The translations under genes and the position numbers were made by a program. The notes beneath the pieces were generated by a model. The model had not been told where the DNA came from. It made no database searches and was given only the letters and a program-made list of their open reading frames with translations. From assembly GCF_012927115.1 (NCBI RefSeq), contig NZ_JABBFY010000001.1, forward strand, positions 1,364,001 through 1,428,000: 64,000 nucleotides of DNA, read 5' to 3'. This DNA is from Sphingomonas sp. G-3-2-10 (GTDB lineage Bacteria > Pseudomonadota > Alphaproteobacteria > Sphingomonadales > Sphingomonadaceae). This document shows positions 41,614-50,300 of this stretch, one piece after another; positions within the stretch are counted from its first letter, which is position 1, and each line of letters opens with the position of its first letter.

Positions 41614-42390
41614 TCAGGCGGCGGTTTCCGCCTCGGCCTCGGCTTCGGCAAGACGCTCGCGCCGCCGGCGCGTGAACTTGATCGCGACGAGCGCGAGGAA
41701 ATAGAGGCAGCAGAGCGGTATTGCGAGCAGGAGCTGCGAACCGACATCTGGCGGGGTCAGGACCGCCGCGATCCCGAACGCACCGACCACCGCGTAGCGC
41801 CACGCGCCCTTGAGCTGCTCATAGGTGACGATGCCGGCATGTTCGAGCAGCATCAGCAGCACCGGCAACAGAAACGACAGCCCGAAACCGAAGATGAACT
41901 GCATCACGAACTTCAGATAATTGCCGATATCGGGCAGCGCCTTCTGCTCGACGCCGCCCAGATCGCCCTGGAAACCCAGCAGGAACTTCACCGCCACCGG
42001 AATCGCGATGAAATAGGCCATCGCCGCACCGGCCGTGAACAGCACCGGGGTGGCCAGCAGGAACGGAAACAGCGCCCGCTTTTCCTTCTTGTAGAGGCCC
42101 GGCGCGACGAACTGCCACAGCTGGTTCGCGATCACCGGGAACGCGATCATCAGCGCGGCGAAGAACGCCACCTTCAATTCGACCATGAAGCCGCCGAACA
42201 CTTCGGTGTTGATGACGGTCACCTGCCCCGCGGCCTTCAGCGGCGCGACGAGGAATTCGAGGATCGGGCGTGCGAAATAAAGCGAGCCGACAAAGGCCGC
42301 GACCAGCGCGGCCAGCGACCAGAGCAAGCGGCGGCGCAATTCGATCAGGTGATCGAGCAGCGGGGCCTGGGTATCGTCGATTTCCTTCAT
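41614..42390 (-). CDS. tatC: Sec-independent translocase TatC
   Basis: A 258-aa six-helix membrane protein. The N-terminal signal-peptide-binding region is LLDHLIELRRRLLWSLAAL. KEKRALFPFLLATPVLFTAGA and FGFGLSFLLPVLLMLLEHAG are conserved TatC blocks. It is third in the tatA-tatB-tatC unit, 10 bp after tatB. The C-terminus is a basic/Glu-rich tail. Confidence 0.96.
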   Translation of the reverse strand: MKEIDDTQAPLLDHLIELRRRLLWSLAALVAAFVGSLYFARPILEFLVAPLKAAGQVTVINTEVFGGFMVELKVAFFAALMIAFPVIANQLWQFVAPGLYKKEKRALFPFLLATPVLFTAGAAMAYFIAIPVAVKFLLGFQGDLGGVEQKALPDIGNYLKFVMQFIFGFGLSFLLPVLLMLLEHAGIVTYEQLKGAWRYAVVGAFGIAAVLTPPDVGSQLLLAIPLCCLYFLALVAIKFTRRRRERLAEAEAEAETAA

Positions 42391-42400
42391 CCCGGCGTCC

Positions 42401-42922
42401 TCAGGACGCGGCCTTGGCGCGCGGCTTGCGCGGCGCGCGAGGCTTGGGCGCCTCGATCGTAGCCCCCTGTGCCGGGGCGGTTTCGGGTGCCTCGATCAGA
42501 TCGCCTGTCTTCGGCTTGCGGGTACGGGGCTTGGCCTTGGACTTCGGCGCAGGTTCCGGCTCGGGCTGAAAATCGTCCTTGATCACCGGCTGCTCGGCCA
42601 TCAGCGGTCCACGGTCGAGCGGATCGTCGAGCAACGCCTGCTGCTCGGGCGAGAGATAGGCCTGTGGCGCGGGCAATGACTGGGTAGGCGGATGCTCGCG
42701 CATGATCCGCTCATTTTCCTCGGCCCATTGCTTCTGCAGATCGGCCAGTTCGGATTCGCGGATCATCGTATCGATGCCGCCACGGAACTGGCGCGCCACG
42801 CCGCGCGCCCGGCCGACCCATTTGCCGACCGTCCGCATCGCGCGGGGCAGATCCTTGGGTCCGATCACCAGCAGCGCGACGACGGCCACCAACAGCAATT
42901 CGGTAGGCGCAACGTCCAACAT
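42401..42922 (-). CDS. tatB: Sec-independent translocase TatB
   Basis: A 173-aa protein. MLDVAPTELLLVAVVALLVIGPKDLPRAM is the membrane helix and hinge (LPRAMR) of TatB. An amphipathic helix follows, then a long Lys/Pro/Ala-rich tail. It recognises twin-arginine substrates with TatC. The 64-bp gap to tatA is short enough for one operon. Confidence 0.94.
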   Translation of the reverse strand: MLDVAPTELLLVAVVALLVIGPKDLPRAMRTVGKWVGRARGVARQFRGGIDTMIRESELADLQKQWAEENERIMREHPPTQSLPAPQAYLSPEQQALLDDPLDRGPLMAEQPVIKDDFQPEPEPAPKSKAKPRTRKPKTGDLIEAPETAPAQGATIEAPKPRAPRKPRAKAAS

Positions 42923-42986
42923 CGCGGGCTGCTATCCGATCAAAAAAGACACGCCGCGCGGCACCTGGCCACGCGGCGGAGCGGGG

Positions 42987-43220
42987 TTACTGCTTTTCGG
43001 CGGTGCGGGCGGCTTCGGTCTCGACGGTCGGCGCCGGAGCAGCCTTGCCCTCGATCTGGGTGGGAGCCGGCTTGGCGTCGTCGTCCTCGGCCATGCCCTT
43101 CTTGAAGTTCTTCACGCCCTTCGCGACGTCACCCATCATGTTCGAAAAACGGCCGCCGCCGAGCAGCAGGATCGCTACTACGCCGAACACCAGCCAATGC
43201 ATCAGGCCAAAACTGCCCAT
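42987..43220 (-). CDS. tatA: Sec-independent translocase TatA
   Basis: A 77-aa protein: one membrane helix (HWLVFGVVAILLLGGG), then RFSNMMGDVAKGVKNFKKGM, the amphipathic helix with the F-x-x-x-x-G-x-x-x-K-x-F-K-K pattern of TatA. It forms the pore of the Tat system. A Tat-type signal (NRRSFVT) is visible on the DUF1501 protein at 49-50 kb. Confidence 0.95.
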   Translation of the reverse strand: MGSFGLMHWLVFGVVAILLLGGGRFSNMMGDVAKGVKNFKKGMAEDDDAKPAPTQIEGKAAPAPTVETEAARTAEKQ

Positions 43221-43316
43221 GGGTACTCTCCTCGATTCCGGCCCTATTTAGGGGGCGGACCCTATTCCAGCAATGCGCGATTGCCCGAGGCTGAAATGCC
43301 CCGAGTCGGACGCGCC

Positions 43317-43928
43317 CTATTCGTCGTCGGTTACAGTTTCGATTTCGGGTTCCTCCGCGTCGCCCTCGTCGCGGCTCTCCAGCGTTTCGAAGGCCAGATC
43401 GACCGGATCAAGCAGGCCAGCGGCGCGCAGATCGTCGATGCCCGGCAGATCGCGGCGGCTTGCCAGCCCGAAATGAGTGAGGAAGCCGGCGGTCGTCGCA
43501 TAGGTAAGCGGGCGGCCCGGCACTTCGCGGCGGCCGGCGGGGCGGATCCAGCCGGCCTCCATCAGCACGTCGATCGTGCCCTTGCTGATCTGGACGCCGC
43601 GAATCGACTCGATCTCGGCACGGGTGACCGGCTCGTGATAGGCGATAATCGCCAGCGTCTCGATGCCGGCGCGGCTCAGCTTGCGGCTTTCCTCGCGATT
43701 GCGGCGGAGCAAGTGGGCGAGATCGGCGGCGGTCTGGAAATGCCAGCGATCGCCGCGCCGAACGAGCTCGATGCCGCGGCCCGCATAAAGCCCCTCCAGC
43801 TCGGCAAGCGCGGCGCGCACATCGGCCTCCTGCCCGACATGAGCGCGAATCTCGTCCACCGTCAGCGGGTTCTCCGCCGCGAACAGCACCGCCTCGACTG
43901 CACGGGACAGATCGTCGGGTCCGGTCAT
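43317..43928 (-). CDS. scpB: Segregation and condensation protein B
   Basis: A 203-aa ScpB (two winged-helix domains). LSRAVEAVLFAAENPLTVDEI and AGIETLAIIAYHEPVTRAEIESIRGVQ are diagnostic, and an acidic tail follows. With ScpA it forms the kleisin part of bacterial condensin with SMC. It overlaps scpA by ATGA. Confidence 0.95.
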   Translation of the reverse strand: MTGPDDLSRAVEAVLFAAENPLTVDEIRAHVGQEADVRAALAELEGLYAGRGIELVRRGDRWHFQTAADLAHLLRRNREESRKLSRAGIETLAIIAYHEPVTRAEIESIRGVQISKGTIDVLMEAGWIRPAGRREVPGRPLTYATTAGFLTHFGLASRRDLPGIDDLRAAGLLDPVDLAFETLESRDEGDAEEPEIETVTDDE

Positions 43929-44665
43929 GCCTCGGCAGCCTTGAGATAGAGGGGCGCGAATGCCGATTTCTGGCGCAGTTCCACCCTGCCCTGCTTGGCC
44001 AGCTCAAGCGCGGCGACGAAGGACGAGGCCAGCGCGGACTTGCGATAGGTGCCGCTGGCGTCCTCGGGCAGGAAGCTCTCGATCGTGCTCCACTCGATCC
44101 GCGCGCCGACGAGACGAGCGACGCGCTCTATCGCTTCGTCGAGCGTCATCACGTCGCGCACGGCCACCACGTGCATCACCGGGCGGGTGCGCGCGCTGAT
44201 CCGGCCATAGGCGGCGATCAGGTCGTAAATCTCGGCTTCCCAGCGCGCCTTGCGTAGCACGCGCAGCCCCTCGGGCGCGCCACGGAAGAAGACGTCGCGG
44301 CCGGTGCGGTCGCGAGCGGTCAGCCGCGCGCCAGCCTCGCGCATCGCATTGAGGCGTTCGAGGCGGAGCTGCAGGCGGAGCGCCAGTTCCTCGGGGCTCG
44401 GCGTTTCTTCCGGATTGCGGGGCAGCAGCAGCGCGGATTTGAGATAGGCCAGCCAGGCCGCCATCACGAGATAATCGGCGGCCAGCTCCAGCTTCAGTTC
44501 GCGCGCCTGCTCCATGAAGGCGATGTACTGATCGACCAGTTCGAGGATCGAGATGGCGCGCAGATCGACCTTCTGGTTGCGCGCAAGCGTCAGCAGCAGG
44601 TCGAGCGGGCCTTCCCACCCGTCGATATCGATCCTGAGCGCGTCTGAGCCTTCGGCCTCGGTCAT
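43925..44665 (-). CDS. scpA: Segregation and condensation protein A (kleisin)
   Basis: A 246-aa kleisin. WEGPLDLLLTLARNQKVDLRAISILELVDQYI is the N-terminal SMC-neck binding region, AADYLVMAAWLAYLKSALLLP follows, and the C-terminal winged helix runs to residue 246. It lies 22 bp after nagZ and is translationally coupled to scpB. Confidence 0.95.
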   Translation of the reverse strand: MTEAEGSDALRIDIDGWEGPLDLLLTLARNQKVDLRAISILELVDQYIAFMEQARELKLELAADYLVMAAWLAYLKSALLLPRNPEETPSPEELALRLQLRLERLNAMREAGARLTARDRTGRDVFFRGAPEGLRVLRKARWEAEIYDLIAAYGRISARTRPVMHVVAVRDVMTLDEAIERVARLVGARIEWSTIESFLPEDASGTYRKSALASSFVAALELAKQGRVELRQKSAFAPLYLKAAEA

Positions 44666-44687
44666 GCGGAGGAGTTAAGCAGGTCCG

Positions 44688-45695
44688 TCAGGCGAGCGCC
44701 AGCAGCGCGTCGCGCTTCGCGATCAGCTCGGCAAAGTCCGTCGCTTCGCAGCCGCCCGCGACCGTCGCCGTCGCGCGATCGAGCCGGGCGAGGCATTCGG
44801 GCGTGGCATCGGGCAGCAGGCCGCTGATCTCGATCATCTCGTCCATCCGCGCCCAGCAATCGAGCACCACGTCGCAACCCGCCGCAAGCGCCTGTGTCGC
44901 CTTTTCGCCCGGCGTGCCGCTCAGCGCCTTCATGTCGATATCGTCGGTCATCAGCAGGCCGTCGAAGCCGATCCGGCCGCGGATGATCTCGTTCACGACC
45001 TTCGGCGAGAGCGTCGCGGGGTTCGCCGCGTCCCATGCCTCGAACACGACATGGCAGGTCATGCCCATCGGCGCGCCGGCGTTGCTGGCGAAGGGTTCGA
45101 TATCGATTTCGAGCTGGGCCGCATCGGCCTTCACGCGCGGCAGCTCGAGATGGCTGTCGACCAGCGCGCGGCCGTGACCCGGCATATGCTTGACCACGCC
45201 GACCACGCCGCCGCGGCGCAGCCCCTCGATCGTCGCCTGCCCCAGCGCCGCGACGCGCATCGGCTCGCCGCCGAACGCGCGGTCGCCGATCGCGACGGTC
45301 ACTTCGGGCTGAACGACGTCGAGCAGGGGCGCGCAATCGACGTTCACGCCAACTTCGGCGAGCATCATGCCGAGCGCCTGATAATTGGCCCGCGCCGCTT
45401 CGATCGCCGAGACGGGCGCAATATCATAGAGCCTGCCGAACACGTCGCCCGCCGGGAAGGCCGGCCATTCGGGCGGCACCATGCGGCTGACGCGGCCGCC
45501 CTCCTGATCGATCAGGATCGGCACGTCGTTGCGGCCCGAAAGCGCGCGGAGACTGTCGGTCAGCGCCTTCATCTGCGCGCGATCGCCACAGTTGCGCTTG
45601 AACAGGATATAGCCGAGCGGATCGGCGTCACGGAAGAAATCGCGCTCTTCCGGGGTCAGTTCGAGACCGGAGACGCCGAAGATTACGGGCTTCAT
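44688..45695 (-). CDS. nagZ: Beta-N-acetylhexosaminidase NagZ
   Basis: A 335-aa GH3 enzyme that removes N-acetylglucosamine from recycled muropeptides in the cytoplasm. Motifs: GLELTPEERDFFRDADPLGYILFKRN, PILIDQEGGRVSRM, VVKHMPGHGRALVDSHLELPRV (His of the catalytic His/Asp dyad) and the nucleophile Asp in LLMTDDIDMKAL. It leads the nagZ-scpA-scpB unit, a frequent arrangement in alphaproteobacteria. Confidence 0.95.
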   Translation of the reverse strand: MKPVIFGVSGLELTPEERDFFRDADPLGYILFKRNCGDRAQMKALTDSLRALSGRNDVPILIDQEGGRVSRMVPPEWPAFPAGDVFGRLYDIAPVSAIEAARANYQALGMMLAEVGVNVDCAPLLDVVQPEVTVAIGDRAFGGEPMRVAALGQATIEGLRRGGVVGVVKHMPGHGRALVDSHLELPRVKADAAQLEIDIEPFASNAGAPMGMTCHVVFEAWDAANPATLSPKVVNEIIRGRIGFDGLLMTDDIDMKALSGTPGEKATQALAAGCDVVLDCWARMDEMIEISGLLPDATPECLARLDRATATVAGGCEATDFAELIAKRDALLALA

Positions 45696-45710
45696 GGGAC
45701 TGCCTTACAC

Positions 45711-45867
45711 AATCCTCCCCGGCACGGGGAGGGGGGCCAGCGAAGCTGGTGGAGGGGCCGCCGCGAACGCGGCGGTGTCGCTATCGTCAAGCGTTGCTCC
45801 GCCGTGCTTCGCGCGGCGGCCCCTCCACCATCCTGCGGATGGTCCCCCTCCCCCTACCGGGGATGAA
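45711..45867. repeat. REP-like inverted pair 2
   Basis: AATCCTCCCCGGCACGGGGAGG, GGCCAGCGAAGCTGG and TGGAGGGGCC run rightward, and a reverse-complement version (GGCCCCTCCACCATCC...CCCCTACCGGGGATGA) closes the element. Two palindromic ends enclose about 60 bases. It fills the whole gap between nagZ and the SPOR gene. Confidence 0.75.
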
Positions 45868-45872
45868 TTTAT

Positions 45873-46601
45873 TCAATTCGCGACGTAGCAGCTGGCGCGG
45901 CCGGCCTGGAGCTTGGCGCAGATTTCCTTCGCCTGCCCGTTGCTGCCCGTGTTGACGCGGAGGCGATAGACGGTGCGGCCGTTACTGTCGCCGCGTTCGA
46001 CCGACTTGCCGAGACCGGAAAGGACCGGGAACTTGCGGGTAAGCTCGGCCCAGGCCGCATCAGCGCCCTGCTGGTCGGGGAATGCGCCGAGCTGGATCAG
46101 CGAGCCGGCGCCCCCGGTCGAAGCCGGAGCCTGAGCAGGCGCACCGGGCGCGCGGGCCTTGAGTTCGCCGCCGCTCTGCGGAACCGCGACGGTCGCGGTC
46201 TTCGTGCCGGAGACCGGGCTGGTCGCCGGCGCCGCAACCTTCTGGCCATCGACCGGCGCCTCGGGGCCGGCATTGGTATCGACACTGGCGTTGCTGGTCG
46301 CGCCTTGACCGGTGGTGAAGGTCGCGCCGCCTTCACCTTCCACCTTCATGCCGCCGGCATCGTCGGGCTTGACCTTGTAGTCGCCCTCGGCCGCCTCGAT
46401 CAGTTGGCCGTTGCCGGCGATGCCCTGCTGCGTCTGATACCACCAGACGCCGAACACGATCGCGCCCACCACGGCCAGTGCGAGGACGATGAGCAACAGG
46501 AGCCGCCAGATCGACGGTCCCTCGCGATAATCCTCCTCGACTGACTCCAGCCAGGGGAGGCGGTCGTCGTCACCGAAACCAGCCTCCGAACGCGTACTCA
46601 T
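45873..46601 (-). CDS. SPOR-domain membrane protein
   Basis: A 242-aa single-pass protein. It has an acidic cytoplasmic part, a membrane helix at about residues 32-56 (IWRLLLLIVLALAVVGAIVF), a Pro/Ala/Thr-rich periplasmic linker, and a C-terminal SPOR domain (SLIQLGAFPDQQGADAAWAEL to AKEICAKLQAGRASCYV) that binds denuded septal glycan. It starts 4 bp after argS. The shape (membrane anchor, linker, SPOR) is that of division proteins such as FtsN, to which it may correspond. Confidence 0.85.
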   Translation of the reverse strand: MSTRSEAGFGDDDRLPWLESVEEDYREGPSIWRLLLLIVLALAVVGAIVFGVWWYQTQQGIAGNGQLIEAAEGDYKVKPDDAGGMKVEGEGGATFTTGQGATSNASVDTNAGPEAPVDGQKVAAPATSPVSGTKTATVAVPQSGGELKARAPGAPAQAPASTGGAGSLIQLGAFPDQQGADAAWAELTRKFPVLSGLGKSVERGDSNGRTVYRLRVNTGSNGQAKEICAKLQAGRASCYVAN

Positions 46602-46605
46602 TTTC

Positions 46606-48330
46606 CTACATCTCCTGGACGGCTTCCACGCCCATGATTCCCAATCCGTTGCGCACAACCTGCCCGATGGCGCGCGCCAAATAAAGCCGCGCGCACGTTA
46701 ACCTTACCTGATCGGCCAAGACGAACCGGCGCTCGGGATTGTCGTTCCCAAGATTGTAGAGCGAATGGAACTCCGCGGCCAAGTCATAGAGATAGAAGGC
46801 AATACGATGCGGTTCGCGCGCGGCGGCCGCGGATTCGACGATGCGCGGGAACTGAGCGGCGACCTTCGCGACCGCTAGTTCGCGTGTATCAAGCAGAGAC
46901 AGATCCACATCGGGACACTTTATCCCCGCCTCCTCGGCCTTGCGCTGCATCGAATTCACACGGGCGTGCGCATATTGCACGTAGAAGACCGGGTTCTCCT
47001 TCGAGGTCTCGGTGACCTTGGCGAAGTCGAAGTCCATCTGCGCATCCGCCTTGCGGGTGAGCATGGTGAAGCGGACCACGTCCTTGCCGACTTCCTCGAC
47101 CACATCGGCGAGGGTGACGAAATTGCCCGAGCGCTTCGACATCTTCACCGGCTCGCCCGCGCGGAGCAGGCGGACCATCTGGATCAGCTTCACGTCGAAC
47201 TTCGTCTTGCCGCCTGTCAGCGCCGCGACGGCGGCAACGATGCGCTTGACCGTGCCGCCGTGATCGGCGCCCCAGATGTCGATGAGCTGGTCAGCCGATT
47301 GGCTCTTCTGGAAGTGATAGGCGACGTCCGCGCCGAAATAGGTCCAGCTGCCGTTCGACTTCTTGATCGGCCGGTCCTGATCGTCCCCGAACTTCGTCGA
47401 GCGGAACAGCGGCAACTCGACCGGTTCCCAATCCTCGGGCGTCTCGCCCTTGGGCGCTTCGAGCACGCCGTCATAGACGAGATCGTGCTCGCGCAGCCAC
47501 TTCTCGGTGGCTTCGGGCTTGCCCGCCGCCTGAAGCTCGGCCTCGGACGAGAACAGGTCGTGATGGATGCCGAGCAGGCCGAGATCGTGCCGGATGAGGT
47601 CCATCATCGCCGCGACCGCGGTCTTGCGGAACAGGATCAGCCACTCGCTCTCGTCCGCGCCAACGAACTTGTCGCCATATTCGGCGGCGAGCGCCTGCCC
47701 CACCGGCACCAGATAGTCGCCGGGATAGAGCCCCTCGGGAATCTCGCCGATATCCTCGCCCAGCGCCTCACGGTAACGCAGGTGCGCCGAACGGGCGAGC
47801 GTGTCGACCTGACCGCCCGCATCGTTGACATAATATTCGCGCACGACCTTGTGCCCGATGAATTCGAGCAGGCTGGCCAGTGCATCGCCCACCACCGCGC
47901 CGCGGCAATGGCCCATATGCATCGGGCCGGTCGGGTTGGCCGAGACATATTCGACGTTGACCGTGATCCCCTCGCCCGTGGTCGCGCGGCCATAGCCGCC
48001 GCCCATGTCGAGAATCGCGGTCAGCTCGTTGCGCCACGCATCCTCGTTCAGCGTCAGGTTGATGAAACCGGGACCCGCGACCGAAACGGCGGTGACTTCG
48101 TCGATCTTCTGAAGCTCGGCGACCAGCTTTTCGGCCAGCGCGCGCGGATTGGTGCCCGCCGGCTTGGCGAGGACCATCGCGGCATTGGTGGCGAGATCGC
48201 CATGCGTGACGTCGCGCGGCGGCTCTACCGTGACCGCGCGTCGCTCCAGCCCCGCCGGAAGATCGCCCGATGCGACAAGGGCATCGAGCGCGGCGTCGAG
48301 ATGGGCAGCGAAACGGGTGTAGAGCGTCAT
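46606..48330 (-). CDS. argS: Arginyl-tRNA synthetase
   Basis: A 574-aa class I synthetase. The N-terminal Add-1 domain spans residues 1-110. The HIGH motif is SANPTGPMHMGHCRGAVVGD, the KMSKS-like motif is VKMSKRSGNF, and the DALR anticodon-binding domain is at the C-terminus (YDLAAEFHSLYNLGNDNPERRF). Full length for the family. Confidence 0.97.
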   Translation of the reverse strand: MTLYTRFAAHLDAALDALVASGDLPAGLERRAVTVEPPRDVTHGDLATNAAMVLAKPAGTNPRALAEKLVAELQKIDEVTAVSVAGPGFINLTLNEDAWRNELTAILDMGGGYGRATTGEGITVNVEYVSANPTGPMHMGHCRGAVVGDALASLLEFIGHKVVREYYVNDAGGQVDTLARSAHLRYREALGEDIGEIPEGLYPGDYLVPVGQALAAEYGDKFVGADESEWLILFRKTAVAAMMDLIRHDLGLLGIHHDLFSSEAELQAAGKPEATEKWLREHDLVYDGVLEAPKGETPEDWEPVELPLFRSTKFGDDQDRPIKKSNGSWTYFGADVAYHFQKSQSADQLIDIWGADHGGTVKRIVAAVAALTGGKTKFDVKLIQMVRLLRAGEPVKMSKRSGNFVTLADVVEEVGKDVVRFTMLTRKADAQMDFDFAKVTETSKENPVFYVQYAHARVNSMQRKAEEAGIKCPDVDLSLLDTRELAVAKVAAQFPRIVESAAAAREPHRIAFYLYDLAAEFHSLYNLGNDNPERRFVLADQVRLTCARLYLARAIGQVVRNGLGIMGVEAVQEM

Positions 48331-48398
48331 TGCGATTCCAGTGGTTGCGTGGAAGCCGCGCCCTTAGCGGATGCGGCGAGACGACGCAAAGCGCTGGC

Positions 48399-48968
48399 TT
48401 ACGGGTTGCGGCTCTTGCCCAGCAGCTTCGCCCAGTCGACCTGCGTCAGCGCTACGAGCAGGCCGAGCATCGCGATCTGGAGCGCGATGCCCCAGGGACT
48501 CGTGAAGCCTTCGCTGAACACGTCGCCCAGCTCGGACTTCTTCAGCGTCCGCGCACCTAAGGCATAGATGGTGTAGGATACCGTGCGGCCGAGAAAGAAT
48601 GCCGCGGTGAACGACAACAACGGGATTCGCGCCAGCCCGACCGCCATGAACAGCTGTCCCGAAGGAAGCGGCGAGAGCGCGAACAGGCCCAGGCCGATCC
48701 AGACGTTGTGCTTGCGGCTCTGGATCGCATCGCGCGCGGTATCGAGGTTGGACTGCATCTTCTGCGGCAGCTTGCCGGCGAACAGCCGCGCGCCATAGGC
48801 GAGGCTCAACCGCCCCAGCGCCGACGCCGTGGCCGCGACCCCGACCAGCGCCCAGATCGGCAGACTGTGGTTCAGCTCGAAAAAGACGATGATCGACCAG
48901 GTCGGCGGCCCGAATGCCGGAAGCAGGTTCACGCCGAATACGATGGCGAACAACGTCAGGTAGACCAT
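48399..48968 (-). CDS. Multi-pass membrane protein, DedA/VTT-like
   Basis: A 189-aa protein with about five hydrophobic segments. The block LGLFALSPLPSGQLFMAVGLARIPLLSFTAAFFLGRTVSY resembles the VTT (SNARE-associated/DedA) core, where a Pro-rich re-entrant loop and a Gly-Arg pair are conserved. Family members are lipid scramblases or proton-coupled transporters. This assignment rests on pattern only. Confidence 0.65.
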   Translation of the reverse strand: MVYLTLFAIVFGVNLLPAFGPPTWSIIVFFELNHSLPIWALVGVAATASALGRLSLAYGARLFAGKLPQKMQSNLDTARDAIQSRKHNVWIGLGLFALSPLPSGQLFMAVGLARIPLLSFTAAFFLGRTVSYTIYALGARTLKKSELGDVFSEGFTSPWGIALQIAMLGLLVALTQVDWAKLLGKSRNP

Positions 48969-49015
48969 CGGGCAGAGGTGCGGGGAAATAGGCGACGGCG
49001 CAAGGGGTTGCCTCG

Positions 49016-49123
49016 ATCCTCCCCGCCAGGGCGAGGTCGCGCCGAAAGCGACGGAGGGGTGGAAGCCCCAACGTCAGTTCTGGACGTCAGCTGCGCTGAC
49101 ACCTCCCCCTGGCGGGGGAGGAT
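49016..49123. repeat. REP-like inverted pair 3
   Basis: ATCCTCCCCGCCAGGGCGAGG starts the element, and CCTCCCCCTGGCGGGGGAGGAT ends it in the opposite sense. The middle has AAAGCGACGGAGGGGTGGAAG and the small hairpin ACGTCAGTTCTGGACGT. It shares ATCCTCCCC and GGAGGGG ends with the 45.8-kb element. Confidence 0.7.
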
Positions 49124-49128
49124 TTGCG

Positions 49129-50295
49129 TCACACCCGCGCCAGCCCGTCGATCAGCTTCGCGCGCTGGGCCTGCGGGAACAGGGCGGCCATCGCGCGGGT
49201 GCCTTCGATCGCGTAGTGCGCGGCAACGGCGCTGCCGATCACGGTGTCCAGGCCAGTGGTGGGCTTCAAGTCGCGGCCTTCGTACAAGGCGGCGTCCGAC
49301 AAGCCCGGCCAGTCCGCGATAACACGCCCGCCATTGACCGCGCCGCCGAGCAGCATCGCCATCGATCCGGTGCCGTGATCGGTGCCCCCGGTGCCGTTGA
49401 CCTTCACTGTGCGGCCGAATTCGGTGGCGATGACGATCATCGTGTCCTGCCACAGCGGGCCGAGACCGGCCTTCAGCGCACCGACCATGCCGTCCAGTCC
49501 GCGCAACTGGGTGCCCAAGCGGCCGCGTTGCTGGGCATGGGTGTCCCAGCCGCCGGTTTCGATCATCGCGATGCGCGAACCGTTTTCGGCGGCCAGCAGC
49601 TTCGCGGTCAGCGTGCCGAGCGCGATGGCGTTGCGCCCATTGTCGGCGGCGAGATCGCTGGTCACCATCCGTGTGGCGGTCGCCTGTTCCCATGCCGCGT
49701 GGAGCTGGGGATCGTCCTGATACATCGACGACACTCGCATCAGCAGATCGTCGGACGCGTCGGGCAGCGCGCTGGGGGCATAGCTCGCGACTTCCACCTT
49801 GCCGCGCAGCGCCATCGGCACGGTGGCGGCGATGGCGATCGCCTTTGCTTCGGCGGGCGGCAACAGCGAGAGCATCCGGTTCAGCCAGCCGTCCTTCACC
49901 TGATAGGCCGCGGTGCCGCCGGTCTCGAGCACGTTCTGGCCATCGAAATGCGAACGATCGCGATAGGGCGAAGCGACGGCGTGGACGAACAGCGCTTCCT
50001 TAGCCGCGTAAAGACCCGCCACATTGGTCAGGTTCGGGTGAAGCGCGAACATCCCGTCGAGTTTCGGCGCGGACGCGAAATCCTCGGCAACCGCGCCGCG
50101 CTGACCGGCGAAGGCGGGATCGCCGACCGGTGCGAGCGTACCGAGGCCGTCGGCGGCGCCGCGCTGGATGATGAAGACGAAGCGCCGGTTGGTCGGGGCG
50201 GCGGCGAAGGCCGCGGTGCCGCCGATGCTGGTGGCGAGGACCAGAGTTCCGGTGGCGGTGACGAAGCTGCGCCTGTTCAATTTGGGATTCAGCAT
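49129..50295 (-). CDS. DUF1501 protein with Tat-type signal
   Basis: A 388-aa exported protein of the DUF1501 family. NRRSFVTATGTLVLATSIGG carries a twin-arginine motif. Core motifs are FIIQRGAADGLGTLAP, SPYRDRSHFDGQNVLE, MIETGGWDTHAQQRG and VIATEFGRTVKVNGTGGTDHGTG, an alkaline-phosphatase-superfamily-like layout with likely metal ligands Asp/His. The biochemical role is unknown. It always travels with DUF1800, here 5 bp upstream. Confidence 0.9.
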   Translation of the reverse strand: MLNPKLNRRSFVTATGTLVLATSIGGTAAFAAAPTNRRFVFIIQRGAADGLGTLAPVGDPAFAGQRGAVAEDFASAPKLDGMFALHPNLTNVAGLYAAKEALFVHAVASPYRDRSHFDGQNVLETGGTAAYQVKDGWLNRMLSLLPPAEAKAIAIAATVPMALRGKVEVASYAPSALPDASDDLLMRVSSMYQDDPQLHAAWEQATATRMVTSDLAADNGRNAIALGTLTAKLLAAENGSRIAMIETGGWDTHAQQRGRLGTQLRGLDGMVGALKAGLGPLWQDTMIVIATEFGRTVKVNGTGGTDHGTGSMAMLLGGAVNGGRVIADWPGLSDAALYEGRDLKPTTGLDTVIGSAVAAHYAIEGTRAMAALFPQAQRAKLIDGLARV

Positions 50296-50300
50296 GACCT

